DNA from: Oscillospiraceae bacterium
GTDB taxonomy: Bacteria; Bacillota; Clostridia; Oscillospirales; Acutalibacteraceae
Assembly (NCBI GenBank): GCA_009777055.1
Contig: WRMQ01000002.1
Span: 1 to 61,905, forward strand
Length of the DNA stretch: 61,905 nucleotides
Reading direction: 5' to 3'
In this document: positions 1 through 7,930 of the stretch, one piece after another
How positions within the stretch are numbered: the stretch's first letter is position 1
Layout of the letters: each line of letters begins with the position of its first letter
Notes under the pieces: model-generated
Databases searched by the model: none
Seen by the model: only the letters and a program-made list of their open reading frames with translations
Told to the model about the DNA's origin: nothing
Made by a program: the position numbers and the translations under genes

Positions 1-61
1 TCCCTGCCTTCTGCTTTTCCCTTGTTTTTGACTCTGCTTTCTCCAATCCCGCAAAAATTTG

Positions 62-95
62 CCCCCTGTCGCGCTTGAGACAGGGGGTTCTTTGA
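62..95 (-). terminator. Rho-independent terminator after the 2H phosphoesterase gene
   Basis: A perfect 9-bp stem (CCCCCTGTC / GACAGGGGG, 8-nt loop) is followed on the minus strand by an AAATTTTTG tract. It lies just past the stop codon of the 134-685 gene, so it most likely ends that transcript. Confidence 0.6.
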
Positions 96-133
96 CAGGC
101 TGCGCGGCCCAGCACAAACGCCGGGCCGCTTGC

Positions 134-685
134 TCAATTACTTGACAGCAAATCAAATCGTTTTATTAAACGCATAGGGTAAGTATAAAGTTCCAACGCC
201 GTGATTTCTGCTTCGCGGAATATTTCTGCACAAAAAATCATTTCAAGTGCTTGTTGCATAGTCGCAACATTAAAAGTCCCTATGGTGCTGTGCATAATCG
301 GGTTGCCATTTCGGATGGAGTTATACCAACCAATACCAGTACAAAAATCCTCATATTTTTCGTGAAATCCATAATAGAAGTCTACTAATGTCTTTGAATG
401 CGATGGGTTCAGGCACAGCACAGCCGTATCTGTATAATTGCCGCCGGGAGGTAAGATGCTCAACGCAAGCAAACCTATCTTGAAGCTGCGCTGACGAGCT
501 GCGTATTCCTCTGACCAATGCAACAAAGCTTGTTCATCCGCTCCCTCATAGGCTGCAATGGTGATATGTGGCGGCCACTCAGATACGGCTTTTTGAAAGC
601 CGCTTTCCTTCAATTTTTTTTGAAGGCATGTTATTTTTTGATCGGTTTCCGCGTCAAAGCGAACCATCGCAACATAGTTAGCCAT
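134..685 (-). CDS. 2H phosphoesterase / 2'-5' RNA ligase-like protein
   Basis: A 183-residue cytoplasmic protein. It shows the two H-x-T/S-x motifs that define the 2H phosphoesterase superfamily: HITI near residue 40, after a PP pair, and HSTI near residue 132. The length fits the LigT / YjcG-like group, whose members hydrolyse or ligate 2',3'-cyclic or 2'-5' phosphodiester bonds in RNA or nucleotides; the substrate cannot be read here. The ATG start is preceded by GGAG ten bases upstream. The gene stands alone, with its own promoter upstream and a terminator downstream. The family assignment rests on the paired motifs and is fairly secure; the physiological role is unknown. Confidence 0.8.
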   Translation of the reverse strand: MANYVAMVRFDAETDQKITCLQKKLKESGFQKAVSEWPPHITIAAYEGADEQALLHWSEEYAARQRSFKIGLLALSILPPGGNYTDTAVLCLNPSHSKTLVDFYYGFHEKYEDFCTGIGWYNSIRNGNPIMHSTIGTFNVATMQQALEMIFCAEIFREAEITALELYTYPMRLIKRFDLLSSN

Positions 686-721
686 TTCTATTACACTCCG
701 TACATTTATTTGAACGGCTTA

Positions 722-750
722 ATTATAGCATATTTCACAAACAAAATCAA
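722..750 (-). promoter_or_regulatory. Sigma-A-type promoter of the 2H phosphoesterase gene
   Basis: On the minus strand TTGATT (-35) is separated by 17 nt from TATAAT (-10), about 37 nt upstream of the ATG at 685. Confidence 0.65.
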
Positions 751-834
751 TCAAGAATCCCGCTGACGAAGCTGGCGCCCTATGATTGACAGGCTTGCGT
801 GAAAAGCTTTCGCCGTAATCGGAGGCAATTTTTC

Positions 835-863
835 TTGCAGTAACTGTCGATGTGTGCTATACT
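835..863 (+). promoter_or_regulatory. Promoter of the small membrane protein gene at 901
   Basis: TTGCAG, 17-nt spacer, TATACT, located 38 nt upstream of the ATG. The -35 lies at the end of the intergenic spacer between the divergent genes. Confidence 0.65.
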
Positions 864-900
864 TTCTGTTACCACAATATCAACTATGGAGGGATTCACA

Positions 901-1185
901 ATGGAAGAAAACAAGACAGCCGTCACCAGCGATTACGATCAGGAACGCAAGCGGAAAGCGGCTCTAAAAGAAATCCTCGAAAAAAACGTGAAGGATATGA
1001 CCGGCAAAGAGCTTCGCGCGGTCATGACAAGCGCATTGCTGAAGCAGGGCATCGACCAACAACAAAAGCTGCGGCAGACCATAACGGCGGGCGTGTGGCG
1101 CGGTATTCTGATTGCGGGCCTTATTTCTGGCGTGATTGCTTTGATTATCTGGTTCTTTGCGGCCTTGATTGGTGGCGGGCTGTAA
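901..1185 (+). CDS. Small single-pass membrane protein of unknown function
   Basis: 94 residues. The first 60 are charged and probably helical (many Lys/Glu), followed by a hydrophobic segment at about residues 68-92 rich in Ile, Leu and Gly, so the protein is probably tail-anchored with a cytoplasmic N-terminus. The ORF track starts earlier at 850, but ATG 901 has a GGAGGG site at normal distance and the promoter -10 lies at 858-863, ruling out the longer start. It is convergent with the large surface-protein gene. I recognise no family. Confidence 0.65.
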   Translation: MEENKTAVTSDYDQERKRKAALKEILEKNVKDMTGKELRAVMTSALLKQGIDQQQKLRQTITAGVWRGILIAGLISGVIALIIWFFAALIGGGL

Positions 1186-1224
1186 AGCGCACAGCGAAAA
1201 GAGGTGTGCGATTTGTGTTCTTAA

Positions 1225-4215
1225 CTACACGCACAGAAGCGCCGTGGCCAAAGCGATCAGGATGCCCAGGACAGCCACGACAGCGCTCTTTATAATCGCT
1301 CCCAAGAGGCCCAGACCGCCCAGGCCGACCAGCAGCCATGTCCACCAGGGCGGGCAGTCATCCGGTCCGGGCGCCGGGGTGATGTCTTCTGTGTAGACTT
1401 CCAGCGCCGAGGATGGCGTGCCGGCAGTATAATTCGCGTTTGCCGCGGACCGCGCGAAGATATAATACCCGGTATTTTCATTCAAACCGTCAAAGACCAG
1501 TGTTGCCTGCCAGCCGGAAGCCGGAGGGGTGCTGTCCGTGCTGATCGCGTATTCCACCGTCTGACCGTTAGACGGGGCGGTCACGGCGTTGACCGTTAGG
1601 CTGTCGCCTGTTTTGCTTGCCAGCGTGGGGGCCGAAGCTGCCGCTCCCGTTGCCTTGTTTACCGTAAAGCTCAGGTCAAAGCGCACTGTAATGTCATTCT
1701 CACCGCTTACGGTTACAGTGGCGCTGTATGTCCCCGCGCCGAGTCCTGTGTTCGGTGTAACGGTAAAAGTATCCGCGCCGCTGACCGCTATGCTCGAAAC
1801 ACTTGTCTTTGACAGATCGAACGCGCCCGGATTCGCACCGGAAAGCGCGGCTGTCAATGCGCCGGTCGCCTGATTGCCCGTGTTTGTGATGGTGACGGTC
1901 AAGGGCGTTTGCGCCGCGTAGCCGTAAGACGCGGCGGTGAATGTGTGCGTTCCCGATTGATCGAGGGACACGCCGTAGGTATGCGCCGTCCACTTCACCC
2001 TAACACAAGTATCGTTGGTGTTATATACATAATAACCCGCCGATATTACGCCGTCCCCTTCCTCAAAGTATACGTCTTCGTCCTCAACGTCGTCATACAT
2101 ATAGATATAGAACGCGCCGTCGGGATAGACAAATTCGCCGTCAATGGTGATTACGCTCACGCCGTACGCCTCGACGCCATAAGTATCATAGCCGCCCGCG
2201 CTGGCTGCCGCGTTGATGATCAAGCCGCCCACCGTTACGTCCCCGTCATATGCGAAAATGCCCAAAACAAAATCGCCATCGGCGTTGCAGATAACATTAC
2301 CGGCGACCGTGACGCTCGCCTCATCCGCGTCCACCCCGATGTTCCAGCTATAGAGACCGGTAATTTGTAAAAACCCTCCGGTGGTTATCACGTCGCCGCC
2401 AACCGTGACGTCCGCGCCGCTTTCCGCGATGATGCCGCCGGGCGCGCTGCCTGTAACAGTTATATCACCGGCAATGGCAACAACCGCGTCCTCCTGCGCG
2501 CGCATACCCTTGATAAAGTTACCGTAAACGGATACGCTGTCCGCTGTCACCGTCACGTCATCCGCAACTATGCCGTAGGACCAATTTCCCGTGATTTCCA
2601 GATCGCCAATCTCGACGGCCGCGCCGTCCTCCGCAAGAACGCCGACAGCATGGGATGACGGCTCCGCGGTATGTGCCGTCACCGCATCGGTAACGGTTAC
2701 GCTGCCCGCCGTCACCTGCGTACCGGCTCCCGACGCGGCGATTCCCACTGCCGCCTTGCCTGTGACAGTTACATTGCCGTTGATGTTCAGCGTACCGCCG
2801 CCGTTTACCGCAATGCCGCCATTCACACCGGTAAGACTGTCAATTTCAACAGTATATCCGTCCAAATCAATGGTAAGGTACTTGTTGGAAATCGAAATAT
2901 CCTCGTCGTCCGCAATGTCGGTCAAAATTATAATTGTGTCGCCGTCAATGGCGTCATCAATCGCTTCCGTTAGTGTTTCGTAAGAACCGCCGCCGCTGAT
3001 TTCGCAGACATAGTCCCTGGACAGCGGTGTAATTGATGTGCCTGCTTCGGGCGTTACAATGCCGCCGCCCCATCCGATATCCGCGCCGTTTGAGCCGCCG
3101 CCCGTGCTGCCCGTGCCGCCGGCAGCGGTCACGGAAGCGCCGGGCTCAATGATAATTTTCCCCACAGCGCCGGTAGGCGTAGGATCATACATACGTCCCG
3201 CGCCGCCCGAACCGATGCCCGCGCCGCCGGAGCCGTAAGGAGTGCCATTGCCGCCCGTGGCGCTTACTGCCGCATCCGACGTGATTGTTATATCGCCTGA
3301 CGCGCCGGACGCCGCTGTGGTATTGCCGCCGTAGCTTCCTCCGCCGCCGATGCCCGCGCCTCCGCCATAGTATGGGGTGCTGCCACCGTTTCCGCCTCCA
3401 ACGGCGGTAACGGTGCCGCCGCTGATGACAATAACCCCGCCGGCGCCGGAAAATACATCGCCGACTAAGCCTCCGCCAATCCCGGCAGCGCCGTAACCAC
3501 CGTTTGCGTTGACCGTGCCGCCGGAAATCGCAATATTGCCACCGTTTCCACGATTGCCTCCGCCAATCCCGGCGCCAAAGCCGCTTGAACCGCCGCCATA
3601 TGCGTTGACCGTGCCGCCGGTTATCGTGATATTGCCGCCATTTCCTTGAGCTCCGCCGCCAATCCCGGCTGCGTTATCGCCGCCATTTGCGTTGACCGTT
3701 CCTCCGGAAATCGTGATATTGCCAGCTGTTTCTTGATATCGGCCCCCTATGCCGGCTGCCCAGGCACCGCCTGTGGCAGTCAGGCTGCCTGTGCCGCTTA
3801 TTGTGATTGCCGCACCGCCCGGAACACGGATGCCGGCTTCGTACGCTCCGCTTCTTAACGTGTTCGTCCCGGCAAGCGTCAGATTCACAGCCGCCCCTGC
3901 CATATCAAACGCGCAGGCGTTAGACGTTGCGCCCACGTTAATGCTCGCGCCGTCCAGCGTGATATTCACAGCCGCGCCGGACTGCACCACTATTTTGTTT
4001 GCAGTGGTCGAGCCGGTGATCGTCACGTCACCCGTGACAGTGAACACGCCGCCCGCATAGGTCCAGCCGTCGCCGCTCAGGGTCGCGCTGTCACCCACAT
4101 CAATCGTGGAGCCGGAGCTGACCGCATACACCGAAGACCCGCCGAACGAGCTCAGCAGGGTAATCGCCATTGCCAGGGCCAGTAATAAAGATAAGGTTTT
4201 TTTGCCTGTTCTCAT
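1225..4215 (-). CDS. Large secreted beta-helix repeat surface protein with C-terminal membrane anchor
   Basis: 996 residues. Residues 1-31 form a signal peptide (MRTGKKTLSLLLALAMAITL). Residues 45-390 are a repeat array of units such as ITISGGTVNANGG and AAGIGGG, the pattern of carbohydrate-binding (Cthe_2159-like) beta-helix proteins. A second array of ITVTG-type units spans roughly 400-740, entered through a YETLTEAIDDAIDGDTI segment. Residues 770-880 look like a beta-sandwich with NTGNQATG, then an FN3-like piece, and a hydrophobic C-terminus (about 958-996) that may anchor it in the membrane. An AAAGGAG site precedes the ATG. It follows the collagen-like gene by 33 bp and may be co-transcribed. 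A role in surface display or glycan binding is inferred from architecture only. Confidence 0.75.
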   Translation of the reverse strand: MRTGKKTLSLLLALAMAITLLSSFGGSSVYAVSSGSTIDVGDSATLSGDGWTYAGGVFTVTGDVTITGSTTANKIVVQSGAAVNITLDGASINVGATSNACAFDMAGAAVNLTLAGTNTLRSGAYEAGIRVPGGAAITISGTGSLTATGGAWAAGIGGRYQETAGNITISGGTVNANGGDNAAGIGGGAQGNGGNITITGGTVNAYGGGSSGFGAGIGGGNRGNGGNIAISGGTVNANGGYGAAGIGGGLVGDVFSGAGGVIVISGGTVTAVGGGNGGSTPYYGGGAGIGGGGSYGGNTTAASGASGDITITSDAAVSATGGNGTPYGSGGAGIGSGGAGRMYDPTPTGAVGKIIIEPGASVTAAGGTGSTGGGSNGADIGWGGGIVTPEAGTSITPLSRDYVCEISGGGSYETLTEAIDDAIDGDTIIILTDIADDEDISISNKYLTIDLDGYTVEIDSLTGVNGGIAVNGGGTLNINGNVTVTGKAAVGIAASGAGTQVTAGSVTVTDAVTAHTAEPSSHAVGVLAEDGAAVEIGDLEITGNWSYGIVADDVTVTADSVSVYGNFIKGMRAQEDAVVAIAGDITVTGSAPGGIIAESGADVTVGGDVITTGGFLQITGLYSWNIGVDADEASVTVAGNVICNADGDFVLGIFAYDGDVTVGGLIINAAASAGGYDTYGVEAYGVSVITIDGEFVYPDGAFYIYMYDDVEDEDVYFEEGDGVISAGYYVYNTNDTCVRVKWTAHTYGVSLDQSGTHTFTAASYGYAAQTPLTVTITNTGNQATGALTAALSGANPGAFDLSKTSVSSIAVSGADTFTVTPNTGLGAGTYSATVTVSGENDITVRFDLSFTVNKATGAAASAPTLASKTGDSLTVNAVTAPSNGQTVEYAISTDSTPPASGWQATLVFDGLNENTGYYIFARSAANANYTAGTPSSALEVYTEDITPAPGPDDCPPWWTWLLVGLGGLGLLGAIIKSAVVAVLGILIALATALLCV

Positions 4216-4248
4216 GCTGTGTTTCTCCTTTCAATTTCGCCCGCGCTG

Positions 4249-5514
4249 TCAACCCGGCACGTCGGCAATCTTCGTAGCGGTAAAATATCCGCTGCCAATT
4301 TTGCAATAAGCGTAGCTCACGGGATCATTGCTCCAGTCCCTGTACAGATAGAGGATATCCCCAGCGTTCAATTGCACAAGCAAGGTAAAGGACGCCGTGC
4401 GCCATTCGCGTTTATTCTCTACGCAGAAATCGAGATGCCCGATAAAATCGTCTGTGCCGCTGTCGGCATTCCGGCGGACCAGGCGAATGGTTCCCATGTT
4501 CGGATAAATAAGAGTCGGCAAATCCAGTTCAGTTACATTGATCGTCAACGATACGAGAAATATGCCGGAGGCTTCGGTTTTTACACCGTAACCGTGACCA
4601 TATGGCGCGAGGAAGTCATTATATGTCGCCATATTGTAACTCAGGTTTTGGGGAAGCACCTGCGTGCTTCTTACAAGCGTTTGCTCCGGCAAAATGGTTT
4701 GCTGCTCAATCAGCGAGGTATAGTAAGCCGGAATCATTGCCGCACCCGCCGGACCGGCGGGGCCTTGCTCTCCTTGCGGGCCCTGCGGGCCAATGGAGCC
4801 GGCTGCGCCCGCTTCGCCCTGCAGTCCCTGTAATCCCTGCGGACCCTGCGGGCCAATGAGGCCGGCTAAACCCGTTTCACCATGCAGTCCCTGGAGGCCC
4901 TGCGGGCCGGCAGGGCCGGCCGCCCCTGTGGGGCCGACAGGACCAATGGGGCCTTGTATCCCTTGAAGGCCAGTATCGCCGGTATCGCCGGTATCGCCTT
5001 TCGGCCCCTGCGTGCCCTCGCTGCCTTTTTCGCCCTGCGGCCCGGCGGGACCAACGAGGCCGATTTTACCTTGAAGCCCTTGCGGGCCGGCAGGACCGAT
5101 GATTCCTCTTAGGCCTATAGGGCCAACAGGGCCTTGTATGCCTTGTATCCCCTGAGGACCCCGCGGGCCAACGGAGCCGTCTGAACCCGTTTCGCCTTGC
5201 GCTCCTGTTTCGCCTTGCGCTCCCGTTTTACCTTGCGGCCCCTGCGGACCTTGCGGACCGGCAGAGCCCGCTTCGCCCGCGTTGCCTTCAGGCCCCTGCG
5301 TTCCCGTATCGCCTTTTTCGCCCTGCGGGCCGGCGGGGCCAGCTTCTCCGATCATTCCCTGGGCTCCGGCAGATACAGCCGGCGCGGCCGTGCTGCGCGG
5401 CAGGAATAGTGCGGCCACCGCGATCACAAGCGCGATTGCCGCAAGGGATGCGATCAGAGCGGCAATTTTTTTGTTCTTACGACTCTCTCCATTATTTTGG
5501 CCTTGACTTTTCAT
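4249..5514 (-). CDS. Collagen-like (Gly-X-Y repeat) surface protein
   Basis: 421 residues from the ATG at 5514, which has AGGAG seven bases upstream; the ORF-track start at 5541 adds nine residues without a good site. A cytoplasmic charged stretch is followed by one membrane segment ([20 protein letters not shown]), then about 225 residues of uninterrupted Gly-X-Y triplets (GPQG, GETG, GIQG) and a C-terminal globular beta-rich domain of about 140 residues. This is the plan of bacterial collagens such as BclA: a trimeric rod displaying a trimerising head. It lies upstream of the beta-helix protein on the same strand and downstream of the sigma/PrsW operon's terminator. Confidence 0.85.
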   Translation of the reverse strand: MKSQGQNNGESRKNKKIAALIASLAAIALVIAVAALFLPRSTAAPAVSAGAQGMIGEAGPAGPQGEKGDTGTQGPEGNAGEAGSAGPQGPQGPQGKTGAQGETGAQGETGSDGSVGPRGPQGIQGIQGPVGPIGLRGIIGPAGPQGLQGKIGLVGPAGPQGEKGSEGTQGPKGDTGDTGDTGLQGIQGPIGPVGPTGAAGPAGPQGLQGLHGETGLAGLIGPQGPQGLQGLQGEAGAAGSIGPQGPQGEQGPAGPAGAAMIPAYYTSLIEQQTILPEQTLVRSTQVLPQNLSYNMATYNDFLAPYGHGYGVKTEASGIFLVSLTINVTELDLPTLIYPNMGTIRLVRRNADSGTDDFIGHLDFCVENKREWRTASFTLLVQLNAGDILYLYRDWSNDPVSYAYCKIGSGYFTATKIADVPG

Positions 5515-5647
5515 TGTTGGTCTCCTGTTCTTTTCTTTCATTTTCGTTTCCGCAGTCCGTTGCCTGTTTCGCTCAAAACTTCAACTCAATAAAGCCTTTC
5601 ACTATATAAGACAACAAAAAACAACAAACTCCTTGATTTTTTCGCAT

Positions 5648-5677
5648 AAAAAAACCGGGGCGGCTGATCCGCTCCGG
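5648..5677 (-). terminator. Terminator of the ECF sigma / PrsW operon
   Basis: CCGGGGCGG / CCGCTCCGG 9-bp stem (one G-T pair) with a 5-nt loop; on the minus strand it is followed by a run of seven T. It lies 19 bp past the PrsW stop codon and separates this operon from the collagen-like gene. Confidence 0.7.
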
Positions 5678-5695
5678 CTTTGATTTCAGTATTTT

Positions 5696-6334
5696 TTACG
5701 CTCGTTTCAGGTCGGTTCGTTTGCGCCACAGCAAAACCGCGAGAGTCATCAGCAGCGGCAGGGCGTAGCCCACACCCTGCCAGCCCCTCCCGGCGGTGAC
5801 AAGCAAATTGTAAATTGCGTGAAACACGGCGCAGGCGCATAAAAGCCCCAACGTGCCGGGAAACAGCAAATGCCGGTACTTTTTTTCTGATATAAACGCC
5901 AGGCCATAGCCGAGCAGAGCGGCGCAGGCGGCGTGGGTAACGCCCGCAACAAGGCCCCGGATCAGCGCGAACAGAAAATCTTCCGCGCCGGCCTGTGTCA
6001 GCAGACAGGCGTTTTCGAAGGTGGCAAAGCCCAGGCCCGCGGCGAGCGCGGCGGGTATCAGGCTGTCACGCCCTGGCTTCGCCGCCGCCATGTAAAACAA
6101 GACCGGCGCGGCCTTTAACAGCTCCTCGCTGATCGGGGTCAGCTTGACGGCGGCTTCTGTTGCGGTCATGCCCGAAGCGGCGGCAAGAAAGCCGTTGATA
6201 TACGCGCCGAGCAGACAGGCCAGCAGGCCGTAAATAAAGAACCCGATAAACCGCCGCGTTTCCCCTCTGATGAGGAACAGCGCGATAAACAGCGGAGCGG
6301 CAATGGCGACAAAGATATTTTCGGAATAAATCAT
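5696..6334 (-). CDS. PrsW-family intramembrane protease
   Basis: 212 residues with seven or eight hydrophobic segments. It carries the PrsW hallmarks: ISEELLK (paired Glu), FATFEN in the next helix, and membrane-embedded histidines in VTHAAC and VFHAIYN. In Bacillus and Clostridioides, PrsW cleaves a membrane anti-sigma factor (RsiW, RsiT) to release an ECF sigma factor. The start is ATG 6334, with AAAGGAGG eight bases upstream, overlapping the stop of the preceding gene (ATGA); the longer ORF-track start lacks support. Being last in an operon with an ECF sigma factor and a small membrane protein strongly suggests site-1 proteolysis of that protein. Function is inferred by family. Confidence 0.8.
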   Translation of the reverse strand: MIYSENIFVAIAAPLFIALFLIRGETRRFIGFFIYGLLACLLGAYINGFLAAASGMTATEAAVKLTPISEELLKAAPVLFYMAAAKPGRDSLIPAALAAGLGFATFENACLLTQAGAEDFLFALIRGLVAGVTHAACAALLGYGLAFISEKKYRHLLFPGTLGLLCACAVFHAIYNLLVTAGRGWQGVGYALPLLMTLAVLLWRKRTDLKRA

Positions 6335-6972
6335 ACCGCCGCCTCCTTTACGGAAAGCTGAGCGCCCTTTTTCGCGGCGGGGATGATCAGGAACCACGCC
6401 GCCATTTGCATATAGGTGAACACATAATAAAGCGCGTCAAAGCCAAAGGACGACACAAAGAAAATAATCAGCTCCAACGCAAACACAGCCAGAACTGTTA
6501 TGTGATAACGGCAATAAACGCCTCCCGCAATGACACCAATCAGCGTACAGTAAAACAAAAAACACAGCGCTATACAGTAAAGCGCGTTATTGACAAGCCC
6601 GCCCGCCAGCAAGACATAAGCGGCGTGAAACGCGATAACAACAACAGGCGCGGCAAGAGCGGCAAAGCGCCACCTCCCGGCGCGGACGCGTTCAGCCTGT
6701 GTCCACCCGGCTTTCAGCCTGATGGACGCCGTCATAAAAAAGCAGTAAAAACCGATATCGGAAAGGTCTGCGGCGGAAAATCCGCGGGGCCAGTCGTTCG
6801 CGATAAAATAATGCAGCGTCCAAAATAATGTGCCGAGAAAATAACACCCAAACGCGCCCGCGATAAATTGAAACAGCCACAGCTCTCTTTTTTGCCGCAT
6901 TGCCCACCCTACAAGAACAGCCAAAGCCACAAGCTGCACGGCGCAGCTGATGATGTCAAAAAGCGATTCCAT
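6331..6972 (-). CDS. Multi-pass membrane protein of unknown function in the sigma operon
   Basis: 213 residues with about seven predicted transmembrane helices, rich in Phe, Trp and Tyr, and short loops. Its stop overlaps the PrsW start (ATGA) and it begins 9 bp after the preceding gene, so translation is probably coupled. I recognise no domain. Its place between the candidate anti-sigma protein and PrsW makes a signal receptor or protease partner plausible, but this is only contextual. Confidence 0.7.
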   Translation of the reverse strand: MESLFDIISCAVQLVALAVLVGWAMRQKRELWLFQFIAGAFGCYFLGTLFWTLHYFIANDWPRGFSAADLSDIGFYCFFMTASIRLKAGWTQAERVRAGRWRFAALAAPVVVIAFHAAYVLLAGGLVNNALYCIALCFLFYCTLIGVIAGGVYCRYHITVLAVFALELIIFFVSSFGFDALYYVFTYMQMAAWFLIIPAAKKGAQLSVKEAAV

Positions 6973-6981
6973 GGGCTGGCC

Positions 6982-7296
6982 TCATTTCTTCCCAAGCTTC
7001 TTTACGCAAAAAAGCGTAATCGCCGCGCCGGCCGCGAAAGCGGTCACAGCTACTAAAATATATCCGCCGATCTCACCGCTGGCGAACATGGTCGCGGTCT
7101 GATTTTCCGCCGTTTCCCGCCATAATCCGTCGGGAATCAAGAGCGGAACGGCCGCGGCAAAGCCGATGACCAATACCAATGCTGCGGCTGCGGACAGCGT
7201 GGCGTAAACGCGGCGTTTCCGCTGCGCGTCCCGCACATCCAATTGCCCGGTACGGCGCAGAATTTCCCGCGTGATTTCCTCATTGCTCCGTTTCAT
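6982..7296 (-). CDS. Small two-TM membrane protein, candidate anti-sigma factor
   Basis: 104 residues from ATG 7296 (a TTG two codons upstream is possible). A charged cytoplasmic N-terminus of about 30 residues is followed by a hydrophobic helix (about 32-52), a short extracytoplasmic loop and a second helix (about 77-98) ending in KKLGKK. It overlaps the 3' end of the ECF sigma gene by 17 bp. There is no recognisable zinc anti-sigma (ZAS) motif. Overlap with the sigma gene and a PrsW gene downstream make it the likely membrane tether for that sigma factor. This is inference from position. Confidence 0.65.
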   Translation of the reverse strand: MKRSNEEITREILRRTGQLDVRDAQRKRRVYATLSAAAALVLVIGFAAAVPLLIPDGLWRETAENQTATMFASGEIGGYILVAVTAFAAGAAITLFCVKKLGKK

Positions 7297-7870
7297 AGAC
7301 AAAGCTCTCTCTTTCCAGTGCTTTTTTCAGCGCGGCCTTTGCGCCGCATAAAAGATTGTCGATTTGCTTCACCGTCTTGCCCATTGCTCCGCCCGCCTGA
7401 ACATAGCTTTTGTTTTCAAAATAAATGAGCTGCAGGACGTCTCTGTGCTGCTTTTTCAGCCGTTGCATCGCCTCGTCCAATTGGCGTTTTTGTTCTTTTC
7501 GGGATAATTCGGTATCAGGCGCGTGATCCGTGTCCGCGCTTTCCAAAAGAATATCAAGATTTTCAAATATAACGGGACTGCGCTTATTCTTTTTCAAGAA
7601 ATTCAGCGCGAGGTTTTTCCCCGTGGTAAACAGATACGACTTCAGCGCTTCGGGATTTTTGATTTTACTCTTATTCCGCACAAGCTGAACGTAAGCGTCA
7701 ATCATCAGCTCCTCCGCGTCATGGCTGTTGCCGGTGATACGGGAAATAAAGCGTGTTAATTCTTCGCCGTAAAGGTTGACCAAGGCGGTCAATGCCTCTT
7801 TGTCATCGCCGTCCAAAAACCGGCGGAACAGAACGTTATCGTTCCCGCTCGATTTTTCATTCTTTGACAT
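7280..7870 (-). CDS. ECF-family RNA polymerase sigma factor
   Basis: 196 residues. Region 2 lies at about 18-85 (ALVNLYGEELTRFISRITG, then AEELMIDAYVQLVRN), and region 4 at about 120-180 with the helix-turn-helix (SYVQAGGAMGKTVKQIDNLL). The ATG at 7870 is preceded by GGAAAGGCGG; the ORF-track start nine codons earlier is less well placed. It follows the TIR-like/DUF6273 gene after 60 bp with no terminator visible and overlaps the membrane protein gene downstream. Released sigma would direct RNA polymerase to an unknown regulon; the surface proteins just downstream are candidates. Confidence 0.85.
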   Translation of the reverse strand: MSKNEKSSGNDNVLFRRFLDGDDKEALTALVNLYGEELTRFISRITGNSHDAEELMIDAYVQLVRNKSKIKNPEALKSYLFTTGKNLALNFLKKNKRSPVIFENLDILLESADTDHAPDTELSRKEQKRQLDEAMQRLKKQHRDVLQLIYFENKSYVQAGGAMGKTVKQIDNLLCGAKAALKKALERESFVYETEQ

Positions 7871-7930
7871 CAGTACCGCCTTTCCCTTTTGTGGCATTCG
7901 GATACGAGGCGCATATCGGCAGCGTGAAGA

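Noticed and set aside
4700-5400. CRISPR-like regular repeats
   Set aside because: The periodicity is the 9-base Gly-X-Y codon pattern of the collagen-like gene, with no constant repeat and unique spacers.
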